DNA of 64,000 nucleotides from Cycas panzhihuaensis (Eukaryota > Cycadophyta), in assembly GCA_023213395.1 (NCBI GenBank), contig CM041465.1:124999741-125063740 (forward strand). The letters are read 5' to 3'. Positions within the stretch are counted from its first letter, which is position 1. Every line of letters starts with the position of its first letter. Made by a program: the position numbers and the translations under genes. The notes beneath the pieces were generated by a model that worked only from the letters and a program-made list of their open reading frames with translations, searched no databases and was not told the origin of the DNA. Shown piece by piece: positions 19,995 to 29,427 of this stretch.

Positions 19995-21285
19995 AAGAAT
20001 TGCCGATGGAATCGTATATCTATTCAATCTCTGTGATTTTAAATGGTGGGAAGCTGGTTATTTTCTGCATCATATGGAAAAACCAGTATTGAGAACAACG
20101 AAGATGGATGCAATCGACCCCCGGGTCCCAATGATGTTGCTAGGAACCTTGATTTGTAAAACAGTGGTGGATGGTGGGTCGGGAGTAAATGTACTTCCCG
20201 AATCCTCTTGGGTTTCCTTGGGACGGCCAAAGTTGGTTTCCCCAGATTATACAATTCGGTTAGCCAACCAATTGCAGATTCGACCCATAGGATCCTTAAT
20301 AGACATTCCAGTAACTGTGGCAGGGATTACAGTTCAATTAGATTTTGCAGTTGTCAGAATGCAAGATCATAATAGAACATATCCAGCACTGCTAGGGCGG
20401 CCGTGGTTGCTAGCAACAAAGGCTTTACAAGATTGGGGAAGATTGACCTTTACCTTACATTCTGCAGGAAAAAAAGTTGTATTGCCTCAATGTTCGGATG
20501 GTCCGCAGATTGAAAAGATTGAAGATGAGGATAGAATGTCCTCAACTACAGCATCAACAGCCACAACAGTAAGTCCTTGTTCGGAGACAGCATTTCAAGT
20601 ATTGAAGACCCCTCCACAGATGGCAAGTGAGACTTCATCAGCATATTTGCTGGACTGGTTGCAATCAGCTTGGGAAGAAACTGGAGAGACATCAAAATGT
20701 TACTTGATGGAATTATGTGCAGATAAATCAAGTGAAAGTAACAATGTATCATGGGATCCCCAAGAAGACAATGTAATTCTTCCTTTTAATAAAATACAAA
20801 ATGATTGTTTTTATGAACTGTCTAAAAGTGTGACATGCTCTGAAGAAGATTTAAAGGAAGAAAGGAAATTTCCTAAAGTATATTCTTCTGTGGAGTATGG
20901 GAATAAAGAAATTCTGCAAACACCAGCCTATAAGTTAAAACCAGATGGGAAGTCTGTTCAGAAAGAAGAACTTCAACTTAAGCTCATTAATGTAGGGACA
21001 GAAGATGATCCAAAATGTATACAATTAGGTAATTATTGGGAACCTGCAATAATGGAAGAAGCTGTTTCTTTCTTTCAAGAATTTAAGGATGTCTTTGCAT
21101 GGTCTTATAAAGACCTAAAAGGGATTCCTCCAGAGTTAGGGGAACACAAAATTGAGCTAATGGAAGGTATAAAACCAGTAAGGCAAAGACCTTACAGAAT
21201 GAATCCGCGCTACAAGGAGCAAGTAAAGATAGAATTAGACAAACTTTTAGAAGCCGGATACATATTTGAAGTTGAAAGCAAGTGA
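19957..21285 (+). CDS. pol: gypsy-1 protease and pol linker (open fragment, 442 aa)
   Basis: An open frame with the retropepsin-like site VVDGGSGVNVLPESSW at about residues 72-87 (catalytic Asp kept), flap-region text (LIDIPVTVAGITVQLDFAVV) and the closing LLGRPWLLATKALQDWG. A long acidic linker follows, leading into the RT entry (IELMEGIKPVRQRPYRMNP, then KIELDKLLEAGYIFEVESK). The protease would cut the polyprotein. The frame stops at 21283-21285 just where RT begins. The upstream overlap with the nucleocapsid frame (19957-19994) suggests a frame change, not a true start. Confidence 0.85.
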   Translation: MRSKITAKVANGKRIADGIVYLFNLCDFKWWEAGYFLHHMEKPVLRTTKMDAIDPRVPMMLLGTLICKTVVDGGSGVNVLPESSWVSLGRPKLVSPDYTIRLANQLQIRPIGSLIDIPVTVAGITVQLDFAVVRMQDHNRTYPALLGRPWLLATKALQDWGRLTFTLHSAGKKVVLPQCSDGPQIEKIEDEDRMSSTTASTATTVSPCSETAFQVLKTPPQMASETSSAYLLDWLQSAWEETGETSKCYLMELCADKSSESNNVSWDPQEDNVILPFNKIQNDCFYELSKSVTCSEEDLKEERKFPKVYSSVEYGNKEILQTPAYKLKPDGKSVQKEELQLKLINVGTEDDPKCIQLGNYWEPAIMEEAVSFFQEFKDVFAWSYKDLKGIPPELGEHKIELMEGIKPVRQRPYRMNPRYKEQVKIELDKLLEAGYIFEVESK

Positions 21286-22131
21286 ATGGGTAAGCCTTGA
21301 GTGGTGGTACCCAAAAGAATGGAAAATTACGCATTTATGAGACTATAGAGCTTTGAATAAAGCTACGAAGAAAGATCCATTTCCCATACCTTTTACGAAG
21401 ATGTATTGGAAAAGGTAGCGAGGACATGACATTTTTCCTTCTGAGATGGATTCAGTGGTTATAATAAAGTACGTATTGCACTTGAAGACCAACTGAAAAC
21501 AACATTTGTTACGGAATGGGGGACATATGCATATAGAGTCATGCCATTTGGGCTGACAAATGCTCCTGCAACTTTTCAAAGAGTAATTTTAAACATTTTC
21601 AAGAAGTTATTGGGCAAAGCAGTAGAGGTGTTTCTAGATGACTGGACTCTGTATAGTACGATAGAAAAACATTTGTCTCAATTAAGACTAATGTTAGAAT
21701 TGTGCAGGGAAAGTAGGTTATGCTTAAATCCAGATAAATGCACCTTCCTGGTACCGTTTGGGACATTGCTAGGGCATATTGTTTCAAAGGATGGATTAAA
21801 AACTGACCCAGCAAAAGTAGAGGTAATTTTAAGATTTCTGGTTCCCCAGACACCTAAAAATTTAAAAGGGTTCTTGGGAATGACTGGTTATTACCGGAAA
21901 TTTATAAGAAACTATGCGCGGATAGCCCATCTTCTAGAATCCTTGCTGAAGAAAACTGTGAAATGGGAATGGACACTTCAACAACAACTATCTTTTGATG
22001 CTTTGAAGAAGAAGATAGTTGAAGCTCCGGTGCTTAAATTTCCTGACCGAACAAACCGTTCCATGTTCATGTTGATGCATCACTGTATGCCATTGGCTGT
22101 GTATTGGCCCAACCGGAAGATGAAAAAATAG
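21286..22131 (+). pseudogene. pol: gypsy-1 reverse transcriptase
   Basis: The first 250 bp contains several stops (VVVPKRMENY, then DGFSGYNKVRIALEDQ with the first catalytic Asp). ORF 21541-22131 is open: MPFGLTNAPATFQRVI, the active site VFLDDWTLYS, LCLNPDKCTFLVPFG, LLGHIVSKDGLKTDPAKV and the connection FLGMTGYYRKFIRNYARIA. FLDD stands in place of the more common Y-x-DD; gypsy-2 has FLDD too, so it is inherited. A frame change near 22105 precedes RNase H. Confidence 0.9.
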
Positions 22132-22757
22132 ATCTTCCAATTGTCTTTGCGAGTAGGAAATTGACATCCGCGGAACGTAACTATACAGTTACGGAACGAG
22201 AAGGATTAGGCATGGTGTATGCCTTGCAGAAGTTTCGACATTACCTGTTAGCAAATCCATTTGTCTTTTTTGTGGATCATCAAGCTCTTCAGTATTTGAT
22301 TAATAAACCAATTTTGCAGGGGAGAATTAGCCGTTGGCTAATGCTGTTTCAAGAATTCATGTTAAAAATTGTGGTAAAAAAGGGAGAGAAACATATTATA
22401 CCAGATCAATTATCGCGTATAAAGGATAATGGAAAAGGTAAGGGAGTTTTTGATGATTTTCAAGATCATAAATTATTCTCCATAGAAGTCGGCCAAAGAT
22501 GGTATGAAGGGATTGCAGAATATTTAACCACAGGGCAAACACCCCAAGGACTGGAAAGAGTGGAAAGGAAAAGTTTTATTAAGAAAACTTTTCCGTTCCA
22601 ATTAATAGGTGGTATGTTATATAAATTGGGACCTGATGGAATTTTACGAAGGTGCATACTTCAACATGAAGTAGAGCCATTACTGAAAGAGGCACACAAA
22701 GGAATAGCTGCAACGCATCATGGAGGAGAAGCCACAGCTAGAAAAGTGTTGACGTAG
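22104..22757 (+). CDS. pol: gypsy-1 RNase H and integrase N-terminal zinc finger start (open fragment)
   Basis: An open 217 aa frame: LPIVFASRKLTSAERNYTVT, EREGLGMVYALQKFRHYL, FVDHQALQYLINKPILQGRI and WLMLFQEFMLKIVVKKGEKH, the RNase H of Ty3/gypsy. It then enters integrase with RRCILQHEVEPLLKEAHKG and THHGGEATARKVL (the His pair of the H2C2 finger). It ends at a stop. The DNA upstream of the first start also encodes the early RNase H part in a shifted frame. Confidence 0.9.
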   Translation: MAQPEDEKIDLPIVFASRKLTSAERNYTVTEREGLGMVYALQKFRHYLLANPFVFFVDHQALQYLINKPILQGRISRWLMLFQEFMLKIVVKKGEKHIIPDQLSRIKDNGKGKGVFDDFQDHKLFSIEVGQRWYEGIAEYLTTGQTPQGLERVERKSFIKKTFPFQLIGGMLYKLGPDGILRRCILQHEVEPLLKEAHKGIAATHHGGEATARKVLT

Positions 22758-23748
22758 GTTATGGTGGCCTACAATCGCTCAGTGGATGCGTAAAAAATGG
22801 GTGAAAACTGTGATATTTGCCAAAGAGCAGCAAACCTTCAAAGCAGCATTTTATGCCGCAACATCCAATATTGGCCTGTGCTCCATTCGAGAAATGGGAT
22901 TAGATTTTGTTGGACCAATCACCCACCAAAGAAGGAAAACGAATGCGAGATATATATTGGTGGCCACAGATTTTTTGACAAAATGGACTGAGGCAAAACC
23001 AATGAGAAAATGTGATGCAAGAAGTACAGCTCGCTTCTTATATGAAGTTATTATTATTAGGTTTGGTTGCCCATTGGAAATCGTGTCTAATCAAGGAGGA
23101 GCCTTCCTGAATCAGACAATTAAATATCTAACTACAAAATTTTTTATTCAGCATCGTCGATCTTCACCATATTATCCCAGAGCAAATGGGCAGGTAGAAA
23201 GTACGAATAAAATTCTGAAGATTGCTTTGATGAAAATATGCAATGGACAACGAATCGATTGGGCGGAAAAATTGCATTCAGTCCTTTGGGCAGATAGAAC
23301 AGTAAAAAAGAGATCTCATAAACAGACACCATTTCAACTGGTATATGGATTGGAAGCCGTGGTTCCTCTTGAATTTCAAGTAGGAAGTTTAAGAGTAGGC
23401 CAATACCTCAGGAAGGACCCAGTAACATCCCTTGACCAGCGGTTGATCCAGTTGATGAAACTGGATGAAACTTGAGCACGGGCACTATGGGAGTTAAGGA
23501 TTGAAAAGAAAAGACGAAAAGCATGGCATGATCGCCACATCAAGGAACCTGAAATTAAGGTAAATGATTTGGTCTTATTGTATGATAGTAAGTTCAAATT
23601 TAAACCAGGAAAAATGAAAATTAGATGGTTAGGACCATACAGAATTCAAAATATCTATGGAAATGGATCAGTTAGGTTGCAATAGTTAGATGGACAACCA
23701 TTGACTAAATTAGTCAATGGTAGCAGACTGAAACTATATAGAATGTAA
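22758..23748 (+). pseudogene. pol: gypsy-1 integrase core and C-terminal domain
   Basis: The CDICQRA Cys pair lies in one frame (22797-22991) and the core in another (22786-23475): LDFVGPITHQRRK (first Asp), RYILVATDFLTKWTEAKP, VSNQGGAFLNQ, ANGQVESTNKIL (Glu) and TPFQLVYGLEAVVP. The second catalytic residue reads Asn in VSNQGG where the family has Asp. After a TGA at 23473 (CGA context) the C-terminus follows: VNDLVLLYDSKFKFKPGKMK and LGPYRI, with one TAG, and closes with TAA at 23746-23748. Integrase inserts the cDNA; this copy is doubly disabled. Confidence 0.9.
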
Positions 23749-23767
23749 AAAAAAAAAAAAAAAAAAA
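23747..23767 (+). repeat. A-run after gypsy-1 pol
   Basis: About 21 consecutive A begin within the pol stop codon. It is internal to the element, so not a poly(A) tail of the element itself. Confidence 0.9.
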
Positions 23768-23814
23768 GAATAAATCCATCAGTATTAAGAAACAGGAGGA
23801 AGGCTAGATAAACA

Positions 23815-24095
23815 TAGCAGAGACGAGGACAGTAGATAGTAGCTGCGGCGTCATCAAAGCAAGATAGCAGCTGTGCTGATGTGACAAGGACAGCAGAGAC
23901 GTGGACAGCAGATGCAGCTGCGGCGTCATCAAAGCGGGATAGTAGTTGTGCTGATGTGACAAGGATAGCAGAGACGTGGACAGCAGATGTGGCTGCGGCG
24001 TCATCAAAGCGGGATAGCAGCTGTGCTGATGTGACAAGGATAGCAGAGACGTGGACAGTAGATGTGATAGCAGCTGTATTGATGGGACAAGGACA
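23815..24095 (+). repeat. 75 bp tandem repeat, about 3.7 copies
   Basis: GTGACAAGGA(C/T)AGCAGAGACG recurs at 23881, 23956 and 24031, with a partial earlier unit. The spacing is exactly 75 bp (25 codons) and the frame stays open on the plus strand (23881-24102), but there is no protein family match. Confidence 0.93.
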
Positions 24096-24481
24096 GCAGT
24101 AGCGGCGTCATTAAGACGTGATAAAGACCGTATTATTAGGACAAGAACCGCGACATTAAGTCGGGACGTGGGTAGTGGCGGCATCATTAAAGTAAGATGT
24201 GGCTAGCAGCAGCACGATTCGGAATTGAGGAAGCGACGTGGCGCCAAGATGTGACGGAGTGTTAAGGGCGGGTGAATTTAAAAAGCAGCAGGAGTTCATG
24301 TTATGATTAACACGGCTGTAATCATAATTATATGAATTGACAAGGCCCTTAAGTCTGTAACGGCCATAACTAATACCATCAGGGTGGACGCCACGGGTTT
24401 TAAAAAAAACTGGGGACGCAACGACCGTAACAAATAGTAGTGGAATAGCAGGGACAGGGCAATATTTTAGATACAGTAAAA
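24096..24481 (+). other. gypsy-1 spacer between repeats and 3' ORF
   Basis: No recognisable gene. It is purine-rich with GACGTGG/GCGGCATCATTAA words that look like decayed versions of the upstream 75 bp unit. Confidence 0.4.
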
Positions 24482-26131
24482 ATGATGCCTCCAATATTAG
24501 TCCGCGAAAACGACGATAGCCGAATTTGCGAAGAATGGACGGTCATTCTGAAAGATGACAGACGATACCAGTTGCTCTGCCAGGCAGAATTACATCGATT
24601 TGTGACAGTCGGTATCTTTGGCAACGCAGAAGATTTTATGTAGCGTCTACTTCCCCTGCTGGCGAAGCACCCACAGATGGTGCAAATTACAGAAGTACTT
24701 ACGGCAGCCACTGGTCTGCCAAATAAAGGAGCAGAAATTCGCAAGGATACTATGCTGTCGCATGAGGAGGCAGCAAGAATAATGGGGGCGGCAAGTAGTG
24801 ATGCGACATCAGCGGGAATTCGAATTGCAGGCATAGAAGATGCAGGCAAGCGTTTTCTTGCTCAATTAATCTTCTCAAAGATTATTCTCACTCAGAAAAA
24901 CGCATATGCTCCAAGTAACCTGCGAACGATGTTGAACAAGGTGGCGCAAGGGGAAGTATTCAACTGGGCGATATTTGTAAAACAGAGGTTGCTGGATGCC
25001 CTACAAGCTATTAAAAACGCAAGCAAGCCAGTTCCGTTCTATTACGTAACTATTTTGCAGGGTATTCTTTTATACCAGTGTCCTGGTATAAGAATGCCCA
25101 ATGGAACGGAGCAGCAGTCTCCGTTAGCAGTTTGGACAAACGAACCGGTAGGAAAATGGAAAAAGGAGCAGGTGCAAGTTTTAGATTGGGTAGAGAAAAT
25201 GTACCAAGCAAGTGAACTAGCACCTGGAATTTCGCAGCCAGCAGCAGCGAAGGGGAAGGAGAAGATGCAACCTGGAACAAGTTCCAGGATTGAAGATGCA
25301 GCCACAATAGTGGAAATAGTAGACGTGGAGCAGCTTGAGGATAGGCCTAAAATAGACAATGTAAGAAGACAAGATAACAGGATGATAACAGGCAGGCAGG
25401 AGTCGGCGGCAGAAGAAGGACCGACAGTCGTAGCAGATGAAGAAGGACCGACAGCCGTAGCAGATGAAGAACTGGCAGCCGCAGCAGAGAAGAAGCGGAA
25501 ATTAGAGGAAGAAGTTGTAGTAGAAAGGAAAAGAAGAGCAGCAGAGCAGGAAAAAAGAAGGCGGCAAATTTTGGAAATTTTGGATAACCAACCTCTAGAA
25601 GTAGAGTTTAATACGAGTAAGGATGTGTTAGAGGAGGGGTTGGATCCAATGGAATGTGATGCACAAGACATCACAACTTGGAAGACATCCTTTTTAGCAA
25701 AGGTAACTAGACAATTAGTTACTGAATTGGAAAGCCGGGCAAAACCACCCGATGAATCATTAAGACAGGTTCATCAAATTACAGTAAATAAATTGGAATC
25801 TTTGAAGGCATTCATATTAGATTGGGTGGATGATATTCATGAAGTTGGATCCCATGTAGCAGAATTTCGGAGAAGGTTCGATAAACACATTCCAGAAGAC
25901 ATGCAACCAGTCTATCATCGACTGGGAGCATGGATTATTAAATCAGATGAAGATTCGGAACGTTGTAAGAACCTCTGGAAGGAACGTAAAGCCTTCCGAG
26001 AACGCTTAGAATTAATGGAAAGGGTCAATGAGGAATTAAATCAAGAAATTGACCAATTGAAATCCGGAGAACATCCAACATTGCCCTGGCTAGATACAAT
26101 GCACGATATTGTAATGTTGTGCAAGTATTGA
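24482..26131 (+). CDS. gypsy-1 extra 3' ORF (about 550 codons, one internal TAG)
   Basis: The frame opens at ATG 24482 (MMPPILVRENDD) and is interrupted once, by TAG at 24641-24643. It then runs open 484 aa from ATG 24677 to TGA/stop at 26131. Part one (about residues 20-245) is globular: FLAQLIFSKIILTQKN, LRTMLNKVAQGEVFNWAIFV and PFYYVTILQGILLYQCPG. This is reminiscent of the plant-transposon-protein-type domain found in Athila-like ORFs (from memory, unverified). An acidic Ala/Glu linker with a 9-residue duplication (EEGPTVVAD/EEGPTAVAD) leads to a Lys/Arg/Glu coiled coil. A second globular and helical part ends in another coiled coil (ERLELMERVNEELNQEID). No signal peptide or membrane segment is evident, so env is unlikely. 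It sits after integrase and before the polypurine tract. Function unknown. Confidence 0.75.
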
Positions 26132-26239
26132 GACAGAAAGGACTAAAAATACCTCCTCATATTGCAGAACCAGAAATGGAGTATATACGCCGTGAACGAA
26201 TAAAAATACAAGAAAGGCATTAAAATTATTTTTTTGTTT

Positions 26240-26260
26240 GAACAAGTATGCTACTTGTTC
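26240..26260. other. Perfect 9 bp inverted repeat near the gypsy-1 polypurine tract
   Basis: GAACAAGTA-TGC-TACTTGTTC, a 9 bp stem with a 3 base loop, ending 7 bp before the purine tract. Possible RNA hairpin near the 3' end of the interior. Confidence 0.6.
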
Positions 26261-26267
26261 AAAACAG

Positions 26268-26280
26268 GTGGAGGGGAAGA
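26268..26280 (+). other. gypsy-1 polypurine tract
   Basis: A purine-rich GTGGAGGGGAAGA stretch abuts the 3' LTR. Confidence 0.8.
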
Positions 26281-26758
26281 TGTGTGGTTGATTTTGTCAT
26301 TACAACCACTAAAGGGCTGCTACGAACTACTGCAGGTTGCTATGAGGTCACTACAGTCGCTCTGGCTGCCTCTGCCTGCACGGAGTCGCACTCTGTTGCT
26401 ACATGGTGCGAGCTTGCTACAGTGCTATTCGGGCGGGGAATGGGGTACATCAGGCGTGAGCGGACCCATGATAGTTAGGAAAGTAACTTATTTTGTGAAA
26501 AAGAAAACAGTTATGTAACGTTCTTAGAAGAGTATAAAAGAGGAGAACCGCAATGTGCGGTATGTACTTCAGTTTGCTTATGTCTATGTAAAAGAATTCT
26601 GCCACGTGTAAGGCAACCCTTCTGTATTGTCTGGCAAGCGTCTGGTTGTGAGAGGACCAGACGCGGTGCCATTTTGAGTAATTAATTCTGGATGGATTTA
26701 TTCTAAAAGTGTGTGTCTTTCTCTTTGCAATTGTCTGAGCATGATTGAGGCCCACACA
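26281..26758 (+). repeat. gypsy-1 3' LTR
   Basis: 478 bp; ends GGCCCACACA like its partner and is followed by TSD CACAT. Confidence 0.93.
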
Positions 26759-26763
26759 CACAT
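26759..26763. repeat. TSD CACAT, right copy, of gypsy-1
   Basis: Exact match to 16797-16801. The copia-3 LTR resumes immediately after it. Confidence 0.93.
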
Positions 26764-26827
26764 AATACATTAACATAAAGTGCATAAAGCTTAACATGTA
26801 AACATAAGATAAACATAAGGTTTAACA
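26764..26827 (-). repeat. copia-3 5' LTR, remainder
   Basis: Matches the last 64 bases of 9726-10257 (AATACATTAACATAAAG...AGGTTTAACA), closing the split LTR. Confidence 0.93.
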
Positions 26828-26832
26828 TAGGA
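26828..26832. repeat. TSD TAGGA, right copy, of copia-3
   Basis: Exact match to 9721-9725; copia-2 RNase H resumes here. Confidence 0.92.
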
Positions 26833-27503
26833 CAACAGACAAAATCCACTTCTTTGTTCTTGACCTTTTCTCTAATAAAGTGATGTTGAACTTCTATGTG
26901 TTTGGTTTGGGCATGAAATATAGGATTCTTGATGAGTTTGATGGTACTCTGATTATCGCAGTAAAGTATAGTTACTTCCTTCTGAGGCTCCATCAAATCA
27001 TTCAAAAGTTGTTTGAGCTATACTGCTTCAGTGGTTGCACTGATAGCTGATTTGTACTCAGCTTCTGTGGATAATAATGCTACAGTGGCTTGTTTTTTGC
27101 TGCTCTAAGATATTGGTGAAGATTTTAGGAAGAAACATTGCCCGTTGGTTGATTTTCCTTGTTCTTTGTCACCTGCCAAATCTGAATCACGAAACCCTGT
27201 TAACTGAAGAGAATTTTCCTTCGGAAATACTAATTTAAACCCGATTGTACCTTTTAGATACCTCAAGACCCTTTTTGTAGTGTTCCAATGTTTTGTTCTT
27301 GGGTCATGCATGTATCTTGAAATCAGACCTACAGCATATGAGATGTCTAGTCTGGTTGTTGTGAGGTAGATGAGGCTACCAATGAGTTGCCTATATAGGG
27401 TTGCAGTCAGACATGGTTCCTTTTCATCTAGAATCAAGTTGCAGTTCACTTCTATGGGTGTAGAGCATGGATTGCATTCTTCCATACGAAATTTGGTTAG
27501 CAA
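26833..27503 (-). pseudogene. pol: copia-2 RNase H
   Basis: ORF 27105-27503 (MLTKFRMEECNPCSTPIEV; TLYRQLIGSLIYLTTTRLD; GFRDSDLAGDKEQGKSTNGQ) is followed, in a changed frame, by 26830-27005 (ILYCDNQSTIKLIKNPIFHA; TKHIEVQHHFIREKVKNKEV; DFVCCP). The DSDLAG segment replaces the usual DSDWAG. The piece ends exactly at the copia-3 insertion and continues at 9725. Confidence 0.88.
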
Positions 27504-28322
27504 GTCTTTAATGTATTTGCTCTGGCACAGAGAAATTGAATCACTATGCTAATCAACTTGGATTCCTAAATAGTAATTGAGAAGCCCCAAGTCAGTCATC
27601 TAAAATTTGCCTTCTAGTTGACTCTTTATGTTTGATATTGATTCTTCATCATCACCAGTGAGAATCATATCATCAACATATACCACTATTATGGTGATTG
27701 CACCATTCCTATTTTTTATATATAGACTTGAGTCTGTGTTGCTTCTTTGGAAGCTATTATTGCAGAGATGATTATCAAGTTTCACATAGCATGCATGAGG
27801 AGCCTGTTTCAATCCATACAGTGCCTTTTCAACTTGCAGACTAGGTGCTCTTGCCCTTCTTTGACATATCCCTCAAGTTGAGACATGTAAACCTCCTCTT
27901 CTAATTTGCCATTTAAGAAGGCGCTTTTCACGTCCAACTAGTATCTGTTCCAATTCTTTTGTGCTACCAGAGCTAAAACTATTCTTACTGTGTTTAGTTT
28001 CGCTATTGGAGAAAATATTTCTTCATAATCTACACCTGTTGTTTGGGTATAACCTTTTGCAACTAACCTGGCTTTGTAGTTTTCTATTTTCCTATCGAGC
28101 CCCTTTTTTATTTTGTAGACCCATTTGCAATTTACAATCGATTTGTTGGATGGCAACTCAACCAGTTCCCAAGTCTAGTTTTTTATTGTGGACTCTAGCT
28201 CAACATCCATGGCTTTCCTCCATTCAAAATGTTCCTTTGCTTTGGTGAATAATTTTGGTTCTATTTGACTGAACAGGGCTTTTGGCTTTTGGCTTCTTGT
28301 TCTGTGGGGAAGGACTTCACTT
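27504..28322 (-). pseudogene. pol: copia-2 reverse transcriptase
   Basis: Fragments on the minus strand: 27938-28156 ([49 protein letters not shown]) and 27600-27812 (MKQAPHACYVKLDNHLCNN; then catalytic YVDD at 27669-27680 followed by MILTGDDEE). Frame changes between and around them, plus a stop at the former W in the LV-E-W context, make it nonfunctional. Motifs match copia-4 closely. Confidence 0.88.
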
Positions 28323-29427
28323 TTACCTTCCTCTATAGTTTTGAGGTACCATTTGGGAACCCTCGTTTCCTTTTTTACCTTCTTCAATTCTTGACTCTTC
28401 TGGAGAGACTTCTTCTTCTTGAGGAGTAGAGTCAGAATGAGAATCTTTAGGTGAAATAGACTCTTCTGAGATTTCTTCTGTAGTCATACCTGATTCTTCT
28501 TCTGTAGGAGTATCTAGATAGGCTATCTGAGGTGTTTTCTCTATCATTGGAATTTGGCTTATACTTTCTTCCTTGTCTTCTTCATTAAAAGCATCTTTGA
28601 TTACACACACTTTGTTTGTTTTGGGATCTATGCACTTGTAGGCTTTGGAGGTTTTGTTGTATCCTACCATAATGCATTCCAGACTTTTCGACTCTAACTT
28701 TGTCCTCTTTTTGTCTAGTATATGGATAAAGGCTTCGCTGCCAAATACCTTGAGGTGACTTATGTCCAGTTTCCTTCCAGTCCAGGCTTCCTCTAGAGTA
28801 AGATGGTCTACTACTTTGGTTGGGCTCCTATTCAGTAAGTAGCAGGCTGTGCTAACTGCTTTAGCCCAATATGTTTTTGGAATGTTTTTGCAAATCAACA
28901 TGTTGCGTGCCATCTCCATGATAACTCTGTTCTTTCTTTCTGCTACCCCATTTGATTGCAGTGTGTATGGAGTTGTGAACTACCTCTATATCCCTTTGAC
29001 TTTGCAGTATTCCAAACCAATCTTTGGAAATGTATTCGCCTCCTCCATCGGATCTTAAGCATTTTATTTTGGAATCAACCTCTAACTCAACCTCGGTTTT
29101 GAACTGTTTAAATACATCAAAGACTTTTGATTTAGTATGCAAGAGATAAATCCAGATTTTTCTAGTTAAATCATCTATGAACGTGAGGAAGTATCTGCTT
29201 CCGTTGATGGAATGTGGGATATATGGACCACACAAATCAATATGAACTAATTCTAATTTTTTTTGTGCTTGCCACTTGCTTTCATGGAATGGCAGCCTAT
29301 GTTGTTTGCCATATTGGTAGCTTTTACATACAAAGTTACTTGATGAGATTGGAGACAAACCAATTACTAGACCATTTCTCTCCATGTTTTTTTTTCCATG
29401 GGGAGATGACCATACTTCAAATGCCAC
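28323..29427 (-). pseudogene. pol: copia-2 integrase
   Basis: ORF 28861-29427 carries KLELVHIDLCGPYIPHS (first Asp), FIDDLTRKIWIYLLHTKSK and KCLRSDGGGEYISKDWF (second Asp), then shifts near 28950 before the NGVAERKN Glu segment. ORF 28323-28919 continues with MEMARNMLICKNIPKTYW, WTGRKLDISHLKVFGSEAF and an acidic Glu/Ser-rich linker. Nuclear integration enzyme; broken by at least one shift. Confidence 0.9.

Larger units (their letters stand above)
16802..26758 (+). mobile_element. gypsy-1: Ty3/gypsy element with an extra 3' ORF
   Basis: LTRs 16802-17261 and 26281-26758, TSD CACAT, PBS 17264-17280, polypurine tract 26268-26280. Order is gag, protease, RT, RNase H, integrase, then a spacer with 75 bp repeats and an additional ORF (24482-26131). 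Integrase after RNase H defines Ty3/gypsy. The D-type PBS, FLDDW motif and extra 3' ORF suggest the Tat/Athila side of the plant tree, but this needs a phylogeny. It is the youngest layer of the nest by position. Pol carries several stops and shifts. Confidence 0.94.
9726..26827 (-). mobile_element. copia-3: Ty1/copia element with gypsy-1 in its 5' LTR
   Basis: 3' LTR 9726-10257, polypurine tract 10258-10266, pol and gag 10311-14450, leader 14450-16340, PBS 16341-16352. The 5' LTR is split into 16355-16801 and 26764-26827 by gypsy-1. TSD TAGGA. LTR substitutions are about 13 over about 495 aligned bases (near 2.6%). Two indels (37 bp and 16 bp) fully account for the LTR lengths of 532 and 511. 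Same family as copia-5. Confidence 0.94.

Noticed and set aside
25042-25674. 210 aa minus ORF, Ser/Cys-rich
   Set aside because: Antisense of the gypsy-1 extra ORF linker and coiled coil.
24677-26131. Env protein of gypsy-1
   Set aside because: No signal peptide, membrane segment or glycoprotein features; charged and coiled-coil instead.
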